Shown here: positions 9,801 to 17,764 of the stretch, in pieces
How positions within the stretch are numbered: the first letter of the stretch is position 1
Layout of the letters: each line of letters opens with the position of its first letter
Origin: Deltaproteobacteria bacterium
Lineage (GTDB): Bacteria > Myxococcota_A > UBA9042 > DTJE01
Assembly: GCA_029555025.1 (NCBI GenBank)
Contig: JAKPTZ010000014.1
Location: 1 to 47,849, forward strand
DNA: 47,849 nucleotides
Direction of reading: 5' to 3'
Notes under the pieces: model-generated
What the model saw: only the letters and a program-made list of their open reading frames with translations
What the model was told of the DNA's origin: nothing
The model's database searches: none
Position numbers and translations under genes: made by a program

Positions 9801-10256
9801 CACCTGGGCAAAGCCCAATCGTCCTGCTTCACCGCCTGCTTCGATTCGTTCAACAAGCGACAGCAACGCATCCGTGTCGTCACCACCGCCCCAGCCAGCG
9901 TCAAGCAACGGCCAAACTTCGGCAGGCAGATCTTCGGTCGCAAGGCCCTCGATACGAATGTCGGCAAGATGCCCCTTCAAAACTTCCGCAAGCCCCGGCC
10001 GAGCGTTGACAGATTCCCATGGATGCCCTGCCGGAACTTTCGGATCGGCTTCCAGATGGTCGCCACTTTTCGGCCGCAGGCTGGGCGTTTTCAGGGACAT
10101 CGCGAGCCCGCTCGGCGTGACAACCTCAACCCCGACCATTCCACCCCTTGCCGCAATCCACCGCTTGACCGCATTTGCCGAGGCGGCCGTCCTGCACAGA
10201 ACCAGGGTTCGACGCAAGTTCTCGTCGCCAGAAACCATCGGATCGAGCCAGAACAT
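6876..10256 (-). CDS. addB: AddB-like PD-(D/E)XK nuclease subunit
   Basis: The 1126-residue protein is encoded directly before addA. The C-terminal RecB-family nuclease is plain: GSVDRIRYF, then VEICDFKTG (D-x-K) and QLPVYAIAL. Cysteines that could hold an AddB-type 4Fe-4S cluster are present: one in the segment MTHCLFQAY before the nuclease, and three near the end spaced C-x12-C-x5-C (CPVLSNG...CPFKAVC). The N-terminal half (starting LRRTLVLCRTAASANAVKRW) resembles the degenerate helicase half of AddB; I see no clear Walker A. It is expected to form the AddAB helicase-nuclease with the next gene. The start at 10256 has GAGGTG about 5 bases upstream. The last 20 residues are an acidic tail (EDEDAESGSGDKE). 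The family is very divergent, so the name rests on domain order and gene context. Confidence 0.8.
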   Translation of the reverse strand: MFWLDPMVSGDENLRRTLVLCRTAASANAVKRWIAARGGMVGVEVVTPSGLAMSLKTPSLRPKSGDHLEADPKVPAGHPWESVNARPGLAEVLKGHLADIRIEGLATEDLPAEVWPLLDAGWGGGDDTDALLSLVERIEAGGEAGRLGFAQVFAVGFGLPGTDLLSPPGPNRYFERLLSGLGAIRLAAPVVSPDATPETALAADVVSEAAWVVKNVMDFRDAGGDPEGVLVLFAGADDRDRIASALARSGIPAAVDQAQRLSRHALAILTHSILPWFDDSGSDSVILVGETMRKLFQSPLLGRASYQEAEAAALGTRIAGLKKAASDEDAGQDDALNAEQDDLALHRRSVTDALKDCHMIRGTLDAWIAALDAVGNNPGAKTSTRRAAILLWQRLEWLKALRGPTIGHLRAYLNQLSLVTFKDRVAMSIQKALGQNAARPATPDVLDDVLGGAVSSGSINRGVTLLDYANYDGRPSRLCLLTGMHSKGVGQAPSPDPFFTDDVAATWGRCGGSAYVSFLMAQAGAAAARAERSLACVVQRAADGRAAVPVSHRLIRLLSHKPADGLRNYGLAVETEETRNHAALVVEDAVVPVAGPVACGDNEADHAALMATVEWIRGGGTYERGVDLAPGAEPPADAGSSVPDTKDPKKLTLAETIATDWGFLPKSIRPYLGDGSAINVAKIARDKVLSTSSGFEPMTHCLFQAYLKTTLGLKKSEDLEEELSAAEVGTAVHAALEEIGTDPRWRPATRADVVESVRFLSESLTAATRRHLEDAVKDLPDATPALAKARLGLANRWGNHLKLYVQARVQSVEELNEDVLLRNLKDFKKSATFEALVADARSKMSVKSHVTAAVSWISMAIEAVVFGKDPADENLLAHCDNQKVLASVGAWSRDPGTQAAIRQAAATLVRESTLDLTKQGRIVGGAPEWKFGAYDGEETGSAMTVMLGDQPDVAIRGSVDRIRYFKGPEGGVVVEICDFKTGTQYSALRTAAAAGTRPQLPVYAIALEQARLDGTAPADDPGSVEGTSLVYDFIRTAPDGDVIEFAFDQAGTSLEATRKLLGQLLGMMRSGEYPIFPHPTTCPVLSNGDKGHDHCPFKAVCRFHAFPGAEGVPEDEDAESGSGDKE

Positions 10257-10303
10257 AAGTCACCTCGCCATCATTCACCTGGCCCTTTTGGGGCCACTTC
10301 AAC

Positions 10304-13300
10304 TCACACAACCCTTTCAACCCCGGGCCCGGAAATGGTACTGCGGCCGCCGGGCTGTCGGGAAACATCGATTCTTGTAACGATCCTCTGCTTCAATGCC
10401 TCGACGTGCGAGATGATCCCGATCAGCTTGCCGTCGCGACGAAGTTCACCAAGCGCGTCCATGGCGGAGTTCAGCGCTTCCTGATCCAGTGTTCCAAACC
10501 CTTCATCCATGAAGAAGGAATCGATTCGAATCCGCCGGCTTGCAAGCGACGACAGCCCAAGCGCCAGGGCCAGACTGACAATGAATGTTTCGCCACCGGA
10601 CAGATTTCTGACCGTGCGGGCATCGCCGCCCTGCCAGTCGTCAACGACATCAAGATCCAGCGATGCATTGCCATGTTTGTCGGCTGGGGCCATCTGCAGA
10701 CTGTAGCGGTCAGAAAGCACTTTCAGATGTTTGTTCGCGTCGTGAATCAGATGTTCGAAGGTAATTCCCTGGGCGAACTGCCTGAAATTTTTGCCATCCG
10801 ACGATCCGATCAGTTTGTTCAACTGTTCCCAGCGCCTAACCACAACCTGCTGTTCCTGAAGCTTTCCAAGCTGGTCTCGGGCACGCTCGCGCTCGGCATT
10901 GTCCATGTCCATCCGGTTCTTCAATTCACCAAGCTGACGGTTGCCTGCCGCAAGGTCCTGTTTCGCCTGGTCAAGACGTTCCCGCACAGTCGCCTTGTCA
11001 AGGTCGGTCAGGGCGCGATCGCGTTCTTCTGCCATTCGGCGTGCGTTTTCGGCGGTCTTCGTTTCAATGGCAACCTTCCGCGTGTCCAATTTCGCGCGTC
11101 TTTCGGCCAGCAGTTCGATTTCGGCGTCAGACAGGCGCGACGCAACGAAAGCGGCTTCGTCGGCAAATCCCCTGCGCGAAAGGGCCGCAGAGAATTCGGC
11201 TTCGGCAGCCCCAAGTCCGACCCTGCCCGCGGCAATCGCCTTAGCGTTTTCATCAATCTGATCCAGGACGGATTTCAGATCGGACTGAATGGAGGACAGG
11301 CTCTGTTTTGCGATGTCGCGGTTTGACATCGCCATCCTGGCGGCTTTGGCCAGACCGGCTTCGAAAGCATCGACATCCGGCTCAGAAAGAACCTGCGCGC
11401 GCCGGGCTTGAAGGTTTTTCAGGGTGGCTTCTGCGTCTTCAAGGCGCTTCCTGGCTTTTTCAAGGTCTTTGACGTCCCTGTCGAGGCCATCTTGCCGCGC
11501 CGCAATGCCGGCCCGCAAAGATTGAAGATCCTTTTCCAGACTGTTCTTCTTGCTTTGCCAGTCGGACCACGCCTGCCTGCGCCGGTCAAGTTCCTGCAGA
11601 ACCGCGTCGGGATGATCAAGGCGATCAGGCCCGATTCCCCATACAGCCACCAGACCCGCGACTTCTGCGGCAACGACGCTGAGCCTGGTTTCAAGTTGGG
11701 CCGTTTCGGTCACCATCTTCGTGATGGATTCGGCGGCAGCATCCTTTCTGACTTCGGCCTTCTGAATGTCATTATCGGCCTGGATAAGCCTTTCCCTGCA
11801 ATCCTGATAGGTACGCGATGCATCAGCCAGTCTTGTATCGACTGCCAGTACGGCATTGATGACCACAGCGGCCCCGGCCTGTGCCGTGGCGGCATTTTCT
11901 GCCCTTTCCCCCAGGATTGCGGACAGTCCCGACGCGGTGGCATCGAACCCGCAGGAAACCGCGTTCTGCGAAAGAATGTCCTGCGACTTCCGAAGAGCCT
12001 GTTCTGCCTTTTCGCGGGCAACCTGATTCGACCGGATCCCGGCCTGCAATGCGGACTTCTTCCGGTCCAGTTCCCCGCTTGCCGCACGCAAATCATTAAG
12101 CCGAAGCATGGTTTCGGCCATTTTTGTATCGGTCTCATCGTCTGTCGGAACATTCCCGGCGGCCCACGGATGATCCAGGGAACCGCACAACGGACATTCG
12201 ACGCCGGGCCGCAGAAGCTTTTCACGCTGTTCGGACAACTGCATGACGGCGACCTGCAAGTTCTTCGCCTTATTCAGCAGGACAAGCTGGTCGTCCAGAA
12301 TTGCGACGATTTTTCCATTTTCCGCCAAGCCACGTTCACACTCATCGATGGACTTCCTGGCGTTTTCATCCTGGTCTGCCAGCAACTTGAGATCTTCTTC
12401 GACCTTGGTGCGAACCTCGACGGCTTCAGATGCGCGCCCAAGATCGGCCACAAGTTTTGCCAGCCGATCCCTTTCCAGATCCCACCACGAAACGTCATGG
12501 CCAAAAAGCAGGTCTTCGCGGCTTTTCTGAAGCCCCTTCAAGTCGCGTTCGGCCTGGGCTTCACTGTCCTGAAGTTCTTTCCGGCGCGTCCGAAGTCCTT
12601 CAATTTCATTGCCGATTCCATTCAGCTTTTCGGTGTATTCATTCAGGGCGTCGCGCAGGACCGACAGCTTCCTGCGATCGGTATCCAAACCGTCCAGTTT
12701 CAGCCGGACTTCACCCAGCCGCGATTCAAGCGTCGCGTCGCAAGCGTTTTTGTCCAACTGCTCGTTAACAGTCCCAAGGATTGCTTCACTGTCCGCAATC
12801 TGCCCGCGGATATTGGTCAAGGCGACCTTAAGTTCGTCAACAGCCGCAGCCTTGGTGGTAACTTCAAGCCTGATTTCACCAAGCTGATTTGCGGCACCCC
12901 TGATATCGCCATCAAGCTCGCGCGCCTTCCGGATCACTGGAACATTCTGCTGGACTGCGGCATCTGCCGACAAAACAGCCGCGGCCGCATCTTTTACGGC
13001 CAGGTCCGCCTTCACTTCGGCTTCACGCAACCCGGGCAGGTTTTCGGCAAGGTCGGCGGCCCGTTTTTCCTGTTCCACAAGATTGTCGCGGGCGTTTTTC
13101 AGACTCTGCCATTCCCCGGCAAGCCTGGCGGCCGTTTCAGCCAGTTCCAATCTTGCCGCGTCCTGCCTGAATCCATCGACATCCGCTTCCAGGTTAGTCC
13201 GTTCGACGGACAACTGCCCCGCCTCATTAACAAGTTTCTCAATCAATTCAAGCCACTGCAGGGCCGCTTCGTATTTCTGCGCCAGCTTCCCGGCATCATC

Positions 13301-14002
13301 GACGGCCACCTGGACGACCTTGACGCTTTCTTTCAAAGCGGCGACTTCATCTTCCGTCAGGACCTGGATGCCATCGACAGTCGCCTGCATGGCCTTCAGG
13401 GATCCGACCTGTGCGGAATGGCGCGCAAAAACCTCTCTGGAGATGTCCGCGTACAGTTCGCCGCCGGTTATCTTTTCCAGCAGTTCGGCCCTCGCCCCCG
13501 AATCCATCTTCAGAAACTCGGCAAACGCGTTCTGGGCCAGCATCACTGATTTTGTGAAACGCCCGAAATCCAGGCCGGTGATCTCTGCAACAAATGCAGC
13601 CGTATCTGATTTCGTGTCCGTCAGTGGCTTTCCCGAAGGGACTTCTGAAACCTCATGGCTCGACGGCTGAAGGTTTCCATCCGCCTTTCCACGCGCACGA
13701 CGCTGTGTCCAGGTTGCACGGTATCGACAACCGTTCGACTTCTCAAAGACGACCTCTGCCATGCAATCTGCCTTTCCCTTCGTCATTATCTCGTTGCCGC
13801 TGGTCGTTCCGAACTTTCCAAGGCGCGGAGTCCTTCCGAACAGGCCCAGGCAGATTGCGTCCAGGATCGTTGATTTGCCCGCACCGGTCGGGCCGGTGAT
13901 GGCAAATATGCCGGACTCGACATAGCCGGGATCCGTGAAATCAATCTTCCAGTGGCCCGCCAGCGAATTCAGGTTTTCGAACTCGACCGAGACAATTTTC
14001 AT
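10304..14002 (-). CDS. sbcC: SbcC, SMC-like ATPase of the SbcCD nuclease
   Basis: The 1232-residue protein begins MKIVSVEFENLNSLAGHWKI, with Walker A GPTGAGKST at about residues 35-43. Two long coiled-coil arms flank a zinc-hook motif CPLCG near residue 600. The C-terminal half supplies the ABC signature NLSGGETF (~1134) and Walker B FFMDEGFGTLD (~1160). This is the full Rad50-like plan. With SbcD it forms an ATP-dependent nuclease that opens DNA hairpins and palindromes and processes protein-blocked ends. The ATG overlaps the sbcD stop by four bases (ATGA), with a GGGGG run upstream inside sbcD. The addB gene follows after 47 bp, so these DNA-end genes are probably co-expressed. A 713-residue open frame on the opposite strand is a shadow caused by GC-rich codon bias. 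Confidence 0.96.
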   Translation of the reverse strand: MKIVSVEFENLNSLAGHWKIDFTDPGYVESGIFAITGPTGAGKSTILDAICLGLFGRTPRLGKFGTTSGNEIMTKGKADCMAEVVFEKSNGCRYRATWTQRRARGKADGNLQPSSHEVSEVPSGKPLTDTKSDTAAFVAEITGLDFGRFTKSVMLAQNAFAEFLKMDSGARAELLEKITGGELYADISREVFARHSAQVGSLKAMQATVDGIQVLTEDEVAALKESVKVVQVAVDDAGKLAQKYEAALQWLELIEKLVNEAGQLSVERTNLEADVDGFRQDAARLELAETAARLAGEWQSLKNARDNLVEQEKRAADLAENLPGLREAEVKADLAVKDAAAAVLSADAAVQQNVPVIRKARELDGDIRGAANQLGEIRLEVTTKAAAVDELKVALTNIRGQIADSEAILGTVNEQLDKNACDATLESRLGEVRLKLDGLDTDRRKLSVLRDALNEYTEKLNGIGNEIEGLRTRRKELQDSEAQAERDLKGLQKSREDLLFGHDVSWWDLERDRLAKLVADLGRASEAVEVRTKVEEDLKLLADQDENARKSIDECERGLAENGKIVAILDDQLVLLNKAKNLQVAVMQLSEQREKLLRPGVECPLCGSLDHPWAAGNVPTDDETDTKMAETMLRLNDLRAASGELDRKKSALQAGIRSNQVAREKAEQALRKSQDILSQNAVSCGFDATASGLSAILGERAENAATAQAGAAVVINAVLAVDTRLADASRTYQDCRERLIQADNDIQKAEVRKDAAAESITKMVTETAQLETRLSVVAAEVAGLVAVWGIGPDRLDHPDAVLQELDRRRQAWSDWQSKKNSLEKDLQSLRAGIAARQDGLDRDVKDLEKARKRLEDAEATLKNLQARRAQVLSEPDVDAFEAGLAKAARMAMSNRDIAKQSLSSIQSDLKSVLDQIDENAKAIAAGRVGLGAAEAEFSAALSRRGFADEAAFVASRLSDAEIELLAERRAKLDTRKVAIETKTAENARRMAEERDRALTDLDKATVRERLDQAKQDLAAGNRQLGELKNRMDMDNAERERARDQLGKLQEQQVVVRRWEQLNKLIGSSDGKNFRQFAQGITFEHLIHDANKHLKVLSDRYSLQMAPADKHGNASLDLDVVDDWQGGDARTVRNLSGGETFIVSLALALGLSSLASRRIRIDSFFMDEGFGTLDQEALNSAMDALGELRRDGKLIGIISHVEALKQRIVTRIDVSRQPGGRSTISGPGVERVV

Positions 14003-15279
14003 CGCGCACCCCCTTCGTCGCCGGGCGAAGGTTCGGCGGATCCGTCGCGATTCCTTAATGCGTACAGGATTTCATCGAACATCGCTTCAAGCGCCGCCTG
14101 ATCATCCGGAAGGACGGTCGTGGCGGCCAGTCTGCGCCTGAAGACTTCGACCGGTTCCAGATCCTCCAGTTTTTCGTCCGGGGACTTCGCCAGCATCACG
14201 GCCGACTTTCGCTGGTGGTCATGAATTCGCAGAGCCTGAACGCACGAGTCATCGACGGCCGCGTGCACGCGACCAGCCAGGTCGGACAAGTCATGGTCGC
14301 CCTCGTAATGCACATCGATCCAGATTGATTCGCCGGCTGACTTCAAGGCCGTCAGCGCCCTTTCAATTTCGTCCCACGACTTCCCGTGAACAGACCCAAG
14401 TTTCTGCCACACAGGAACCTGAATGTGGGCGACATCCGGCGGCATCCCTGGAACATCAGGAAAATCGACCAGATACACGAACCTGTTCTGGTCGGCTGCA
14501 TCGAAACCAAGCTGAAGCGGCGACCCGGAGTACCTGAAATTCTGGCGATCCCCTATGCGCTGGGGTTTGTGCAGATGGCCCAGCGCCACATAATCGACCC
14601 ATTCCGGGAACATCCCGCCATCAACGCCCCCCAGGTTCCCGACGTACAGCTTGTGTTCACTTTCCGAGTCCTGGCTTCCAATCACATAAAGATGGCCCGT
14701 GACGACCGCCGGCACATGACGACCACGCGCCAGGGCGACGGCTTCCTGACGGACCTTGTGAAGGTGCGTGCACACCCGGTCGTAATGGCTGGCAATACCG
14801 GTTGCGTACTTGTCGAGCTTCGCTTCAGCGCCCTCACCGGCCTCGGAAAGCCTGACATCGCCTTCACGCAGATAAGGCACTGCCGCCACGACGGCCATCG
14901 CATTTCCAGCCCCATCATGCAGGGTGACTACTTCATCTTCGGGGTTTTCGCGGGCCGCCCCCACAACATAGATATTCAACAGTCGCAGCAGTTCCTCGGA
15001 CGCGGAAATCAGCGACGGCGAATCGTGGTTACCGGCGATTATCACGACGTTCCTGCAGCACGTTGCCACCAGGGAAGCCAGAAAACGGTAATAAAGTCCC
15101 TGATTTCCTGACCCCGGCACCGAACTGTCAAAAATGTCGCCGGACACGACCAGCACATCGACGCTGTTATCCCGGATGACACCGAGCATCCATTCCATCA
15201 GGTTTTCAAATTCGGCGGTGCGCGACTGCCCGTGAAGCCGCGCGCCAAGGTGCCAGTCGGATGTGTGCAGCAACCTCAT
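13999..15279 (-). CDS. sbcD: SbcD, Mre11-like nuclease subunit
   Basis: The 426-residue protein starts MRLLHTSDWHLGARLHG. All metallophosphoesterase motifs of SbcD are present: DWH, VVSGDIFDS, IAGNHDSPS, VTGHLYV and LGHLHKP, which bind the two metal ions that cut DNA. An in-frame extension to 15387 exists, but the ATG at 15279 begins exactly at the family N-terminus and has AGAGGG 6 bases upstream, so I use it. The product partners SbcC, encoded immediately downstream with a four-base overlap. The C-terminal part (EPVEVFRRRLAATTVLP onward) is the usual capping and SbcC-contact region. This is the first gene of the sbcD-sbcC-addB-addA run. Confidence 0.96.
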   Translation of the reverse strand: MRLLHTSDWHLGARLHGQSRTAEFENLMEWMLGVIRDNSVDVLVVSGDIFDSSVPGSGNQGLYYRFLASLVATCCRNVVIIAGNHDSPSLISASEELLRLLNIYVVGAARENPEDEVVTLHDGAGNAMAVVAAVPYLREGDVRLSEAGEGAEAKLDKYATGIASHYDRVCTHLHKVRQEAVALARGRHVPAVVTGHLYVIGSQDSESEHKLYVGNLGGVDGGMFPEWVDYVALGHLHKPQRIGDRQNFRYSGSPLQLGFDAADQNRFVYLVDFPDVPGMPPDVAHIQVPVWQKLGSVHGKSWDEIERALTALKSAGESIWIDVHYEGDHDLSDLAGRVHAAVDDSCVQALRIHDHQRKSAVMLAKSPDEKLEDLEPVEVFRRRLAATTVLPDDQAALEAMFDEILYALRNRDGSAEPSPGDEGGAR

Positions 15280-15379
15280 TTCATCCCTCTGCTGTCGAGA
15301 AAGCGAAGCGTACATCACCCAGCGGCAAGATTTCTGCCGCAAAAGATATGGCGCTCGGACGCGACCGACCAGTTCCGAA

Positions 15380-15841
15380 TCAACCAATCCGTTCCGTGCG
15401 GAATCTGTCAGATATGTACGCGCGCATCAGGAAACACGCTTCCGCCAGGATCTCCGCTGAATTCACAACCTGCTTGACCACACATCGCTGGAAAAAGTCT
15501 TCACCGGAATGCCATTCATCCTCGACATAATCGATCGCGTATCCCCGTTCCCTGAAGGCCGGCCACATCTCGGACTCCATACGTCCAACAGCCTCCTCGC
15601 GGCGCTCCTCGTCAATGGCATCGTCGCAATCGATTGCCGCAGTAAGAAACACACGAACATTCCAATTTCCGTCATCCAGCGGCTCGAACCAGCCGAACAC
15701 ATTGTCAGGGCCACGGGACACCCAGATATCACCGTCAACAATTTCGAATTTCAGTTCAGGATACATGAGTGGAAGCGGTTTTCTGGCAACTTCCTCCACT
15801 TGAAAGCGTTCCAATAACGAAACCAATTCTTCAAGGTTCAT
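15380..15841 (-). CDS. Hypothetical protein, acidic, about 153 residues
   Basis: I do not recognise this protein. It is soluble and acidic, with no signal or membrane segment, and carries several Trp and Asp/Glu-rich stretches (DGDIWVSRGPDN, AIDCDDAIDEERREE, YVEDEWHSGEDF). Alternating strand-like and helical segments suggest a small alpha/beta fold; a YbjN- or chaperone-like fold is possible but not supported by any motif I can name. The start at 15841 (MNLEELVSLL) has GGAG nine bases upstream; an alternative ATG at 15856 has none. It is divergent from the gene at 16036, with a 21-bp dyad between them, and lies 100 bp upstream of sbcD in the same direction. Confidence 0.65.
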   Translation of the reverse strand: MNLEELVSLLERFQVEEVARKPLPLMYPELKFEIVDGDIWVSRGPDNVFGWFEPLDDGNWNVRVFLTAAIDCDDAIDEERREEAVGRMESEMWPAFRERGYAIDYVEDEWHSGEDFFQRCVVKQVVNSAEILAEACFLMRAYISDRFRTERIG

Positions 15842-15903
15842 CTTGTGAGGCTCCATAATTCAAGTACGGATGATAATCTAACACATCGACGGACCTTACA
15901 CAG

Positions 15904-15924
15904 GCCAGGCCGAATCGGGCTGGC
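15904..15924. promoter_or_regulatory. 21-bp operator-like dyad in divergent gap
   Basis: GCCAGGCCGA-A-TCGGGCTGGC is two 10-base arms about a central A with 9 of 10 positions paired. It lies in the 194-bp gap between the divergent genes at 15841 (-) and 16036 (+). The size and symmetry are typical of dimeric repressor sites. It could also fold in RNA, but no T-tract follows. Confidence 0.35.
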
Positions 15925-16035
15925 ATCGTGTGCCCAATTGGAGCCGTTCCGAACATGCAAGCACGGCCACGATGAACGCCAGGAATGGAGCAAAGTTAAC
16001 CCAAACAGCCCCTTGATGCGGCCGTGGGGATGAAG

Positions 16036-17286
16036 ATGACCACAACGCGCAAGACTCAAGCTCCCCAAGAGGACGCAGTTGAAATCATCCCGCACAAGTG
16101 GGAATTCAAGGCCCGTTTTCGACGCGGGTCATTCGGATGGCGGTCACAACCAGCCATCCAGCGCGTGAAGGAAGCCGTTGCCGAGATCACGAAGGTCGCG
16201 CGAAGGAATCCGGTGCTGGGTGCCGAGGGTGCGGTTATCTTCCTGGAACGCGTTTCGCCGGCACTCGAGCAGGTCGATAGTTCGTCGGGTGCAATTGGCA
16301 CGGCCGTCTGCAACGCGATCAGGGTCCTGGTTCCAATTATTGCCGGGGCCCCGGCGGACGCCAGAACCCGCACCATATGGCTGGAACGACTTTTTCAGGC
16401 AAGCGTCGGCGACGATGTTGCGTACATCGACATTCTGACCGACTACTGGGGCGAATTGTGCGCGTCCAAAGGGGTGGCGTCCCAGTGGGCCGACGACCTT
16501 ATCGGGACGACGCGACTGGCGCTTGGCCCTGACAAGCGGCTGCATGGATACTTCCATGGAACATCGGCCTGCTTGAGCGCCCTTCTGACTGCCGAACGAT
16601 ACGACGAGCTTATTGAATTGCTCCAACATGAAAGATTCTGGGCGCACAAGCAATGGGCGGTCAGGGCACTGGCGGCCCGGGGCAGGAATGACGAGGCCAT
16701 CGAAATGGCCGAGGCTTGCCGCGGGCCCTGGGCCAACAATTTTCAGATTGACAGGATCTGCGAGGAAATCCTGCTGACATGCGGCAGGATCGACGAAGCC
16801 TATGCCAGATACGGGTTATCGGCCAACCGCTGCGGCACCAATGTGGCGACATTCATGGCGGTCACACGGAAATACCCGACCAAGGCCCCCGCCGAAATCC
16901 TTGCAGACCTTGTCAAATCAACGCCCGGCGAGGAAGGAAAATGGTTCGCCGCCGCAAAGGACGCGGGACTGTTCCGCGAGGCGCTTTTCCTGGCCGAACG
17001 TTCGCCCTGCGATCCGAAAACCCTGACCCGCGCGGCCCGGGATCATATCGATCGCCAGCCTGCATTCGCGCTTGGGGCTGGTCTTCTGGCGCTGTATTGG
17101 TTGTTCCAGAATCACGGATACAAAATTACCAGCCCCGATATACTGGCCGCATACAACAACACGATCGACGCCGCCGGACGAACCGGCCAGATTGATGCGA
17201 CCGTGAAAAAGATCAACCGGATGGCAACTTCGCTTATGGGCGGAAACAGTTTCGCGGCCCACATTCTTGAAGACAAACTGCACTGA
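16036..17286 (+). CDS. Conserved helical-repeat protein of unknown function
   Basis: This is a protein of about 416 residues, predicted almost entirely alpha-helical, with paired Ala-rich helices resembling degenerate TPR or SEL1-like repeats (WAVRALAARGRNDEAIEMA, EEILLTCGRIDEAYARYGL). The block EGKWFAAAKDAGLFREALF followed by SPCDPKTLTRAARDH recalls a conserved bacterial family that I remember as unassigned; I know of no established role. There is no signal peptide or membrane segment. Start choice: ATG 16036 has GTGGGG about 7 bases upstream; ATG 16030 and GTG 16024 are in frame and cannot be excluded. The gene stands alone between a divergent hypothetical gene and a small membrane protein gene. 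Confidence 0.75.
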   Translation: MTTTRKTQAPQEDAVEIIPHKWEFKARFRRGSFGWRSQPAIQRVKEAVAEITKVARRNPVLGAEGAVIFLERVSPALEQVDSSSGAIGTAVCNAIRVLVPIIAGAPADARTRTIWLERLFQASVGDDVAYIDILTDYWGELCASKGVASQWADDLIGTTRLALGPDKRLHGYFHGTSACLSALLTAERYDELIELLQHERFWAHKQWAVRALAARGRNDEAIEMAEACRGPWANNFQIDRICEEILLTCGRIDEAYARYGLSANRCGTNVATFMAVTRKYPTKAPAEILADLVKSTPGEEGKWFAAAKDAGLFREALFLAERSPCDPKTLTRAARDHIDRQPAFALGAGLLALYWLFQNHGYKITSPDILAAYNNTIDAAGRTGQIDATVKKINRMATSLMGGNSFAAHILEDKLH

Positions 17287-17496
17287 TGGCAACGGGAGTC
17301 GCCTTGTGTCTAACCACCTGATACCGTGTCCAGATTTTTTCGTTGACAAAACTATCCAAGTTGGGAACATTCCGAAGTCGGCGCAGCACTAAAAACCCGC
17401 AACTTCCAGGCGTTACAACTACAACCAAAGACAAGAAGACCGAAAAGCTCAACGACAGTGGCATAATCGGGCCGGGATTTGCGGGGTGGGGCGGCA

Positions 17497-17763
17497 ATGA
17501 CCCTGATACCAAGCATCGTCGGGATGGTCGGCGCGGCAATGATATTGCTGGCGTACCTGCTGCTGCAGATGGGAAGGATGACGACCGAGGGGCTGTGGTA
17601 CACGGTCGTGAACCTGGTCGGGTCGCTGATGATCCTGTTTTCCCTGTTTTTCGACTTCAACCTGCCCGCGCTGTTCATCGAGGTCGTGTGGATTTCGGTC
17701 AGCGTCGTGGCGCTTGTACGCCTGTTCATGAAGCGCCGGCGCGCAAGGGGCCCGGAAGCTTGA
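17497..17763 (+). CDS. Small integral membrane protein, CBU_0592-like
   Basis: The 88-residue protein consists of three hydrophobic helices (PSIVGMVGAAMILLAYLLL, YTVVNLVGSLMILFSLFF, LFIEVVWISVSVVALVRLF) and a basic C-terminus (KRRRARG). The layout, with a short polar turn after helix one and VNLVGS in helix two, matches the small CBU_0592-type membrane family, whose function is unknown. An in-frame TTG at 17479 exists, but the ATG at 17497 has GGGGTGGGG upstream and begins at the first helix. It converges on the DUF4143 ATPase gene with one base between their stop codons. A TTGACA at 17343 could belong to a promoter, but its -10 partner is poor. Confidence 0.75.
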   Translation: MTLIPSIVGMVGAAMILLAYLLLQMGRMTTEGLWYTVVNLVGSLMILFSLFFDFNLPALFIEVVWISVSVVALVRLFMKRRRARGPEA

Positions 17764-17764
17764 T

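Noticed and set aside
11408-13549. 713-residue open frame opposite sbcC
   Set aside because: It is a frame shadow from GC-rich third positions; the composition is Phe/Gly/Arg-rich with no domain, and sbcC on the other strand has full family motifs.
17343-17371. TTGACA with a possible -10 AACATT upstream of the small membrane protein
   Set aside because: The -35 is perfect, but the -10 matches only three of six bases and lies over 120 bp from the start, so it is not listed as a promoter.
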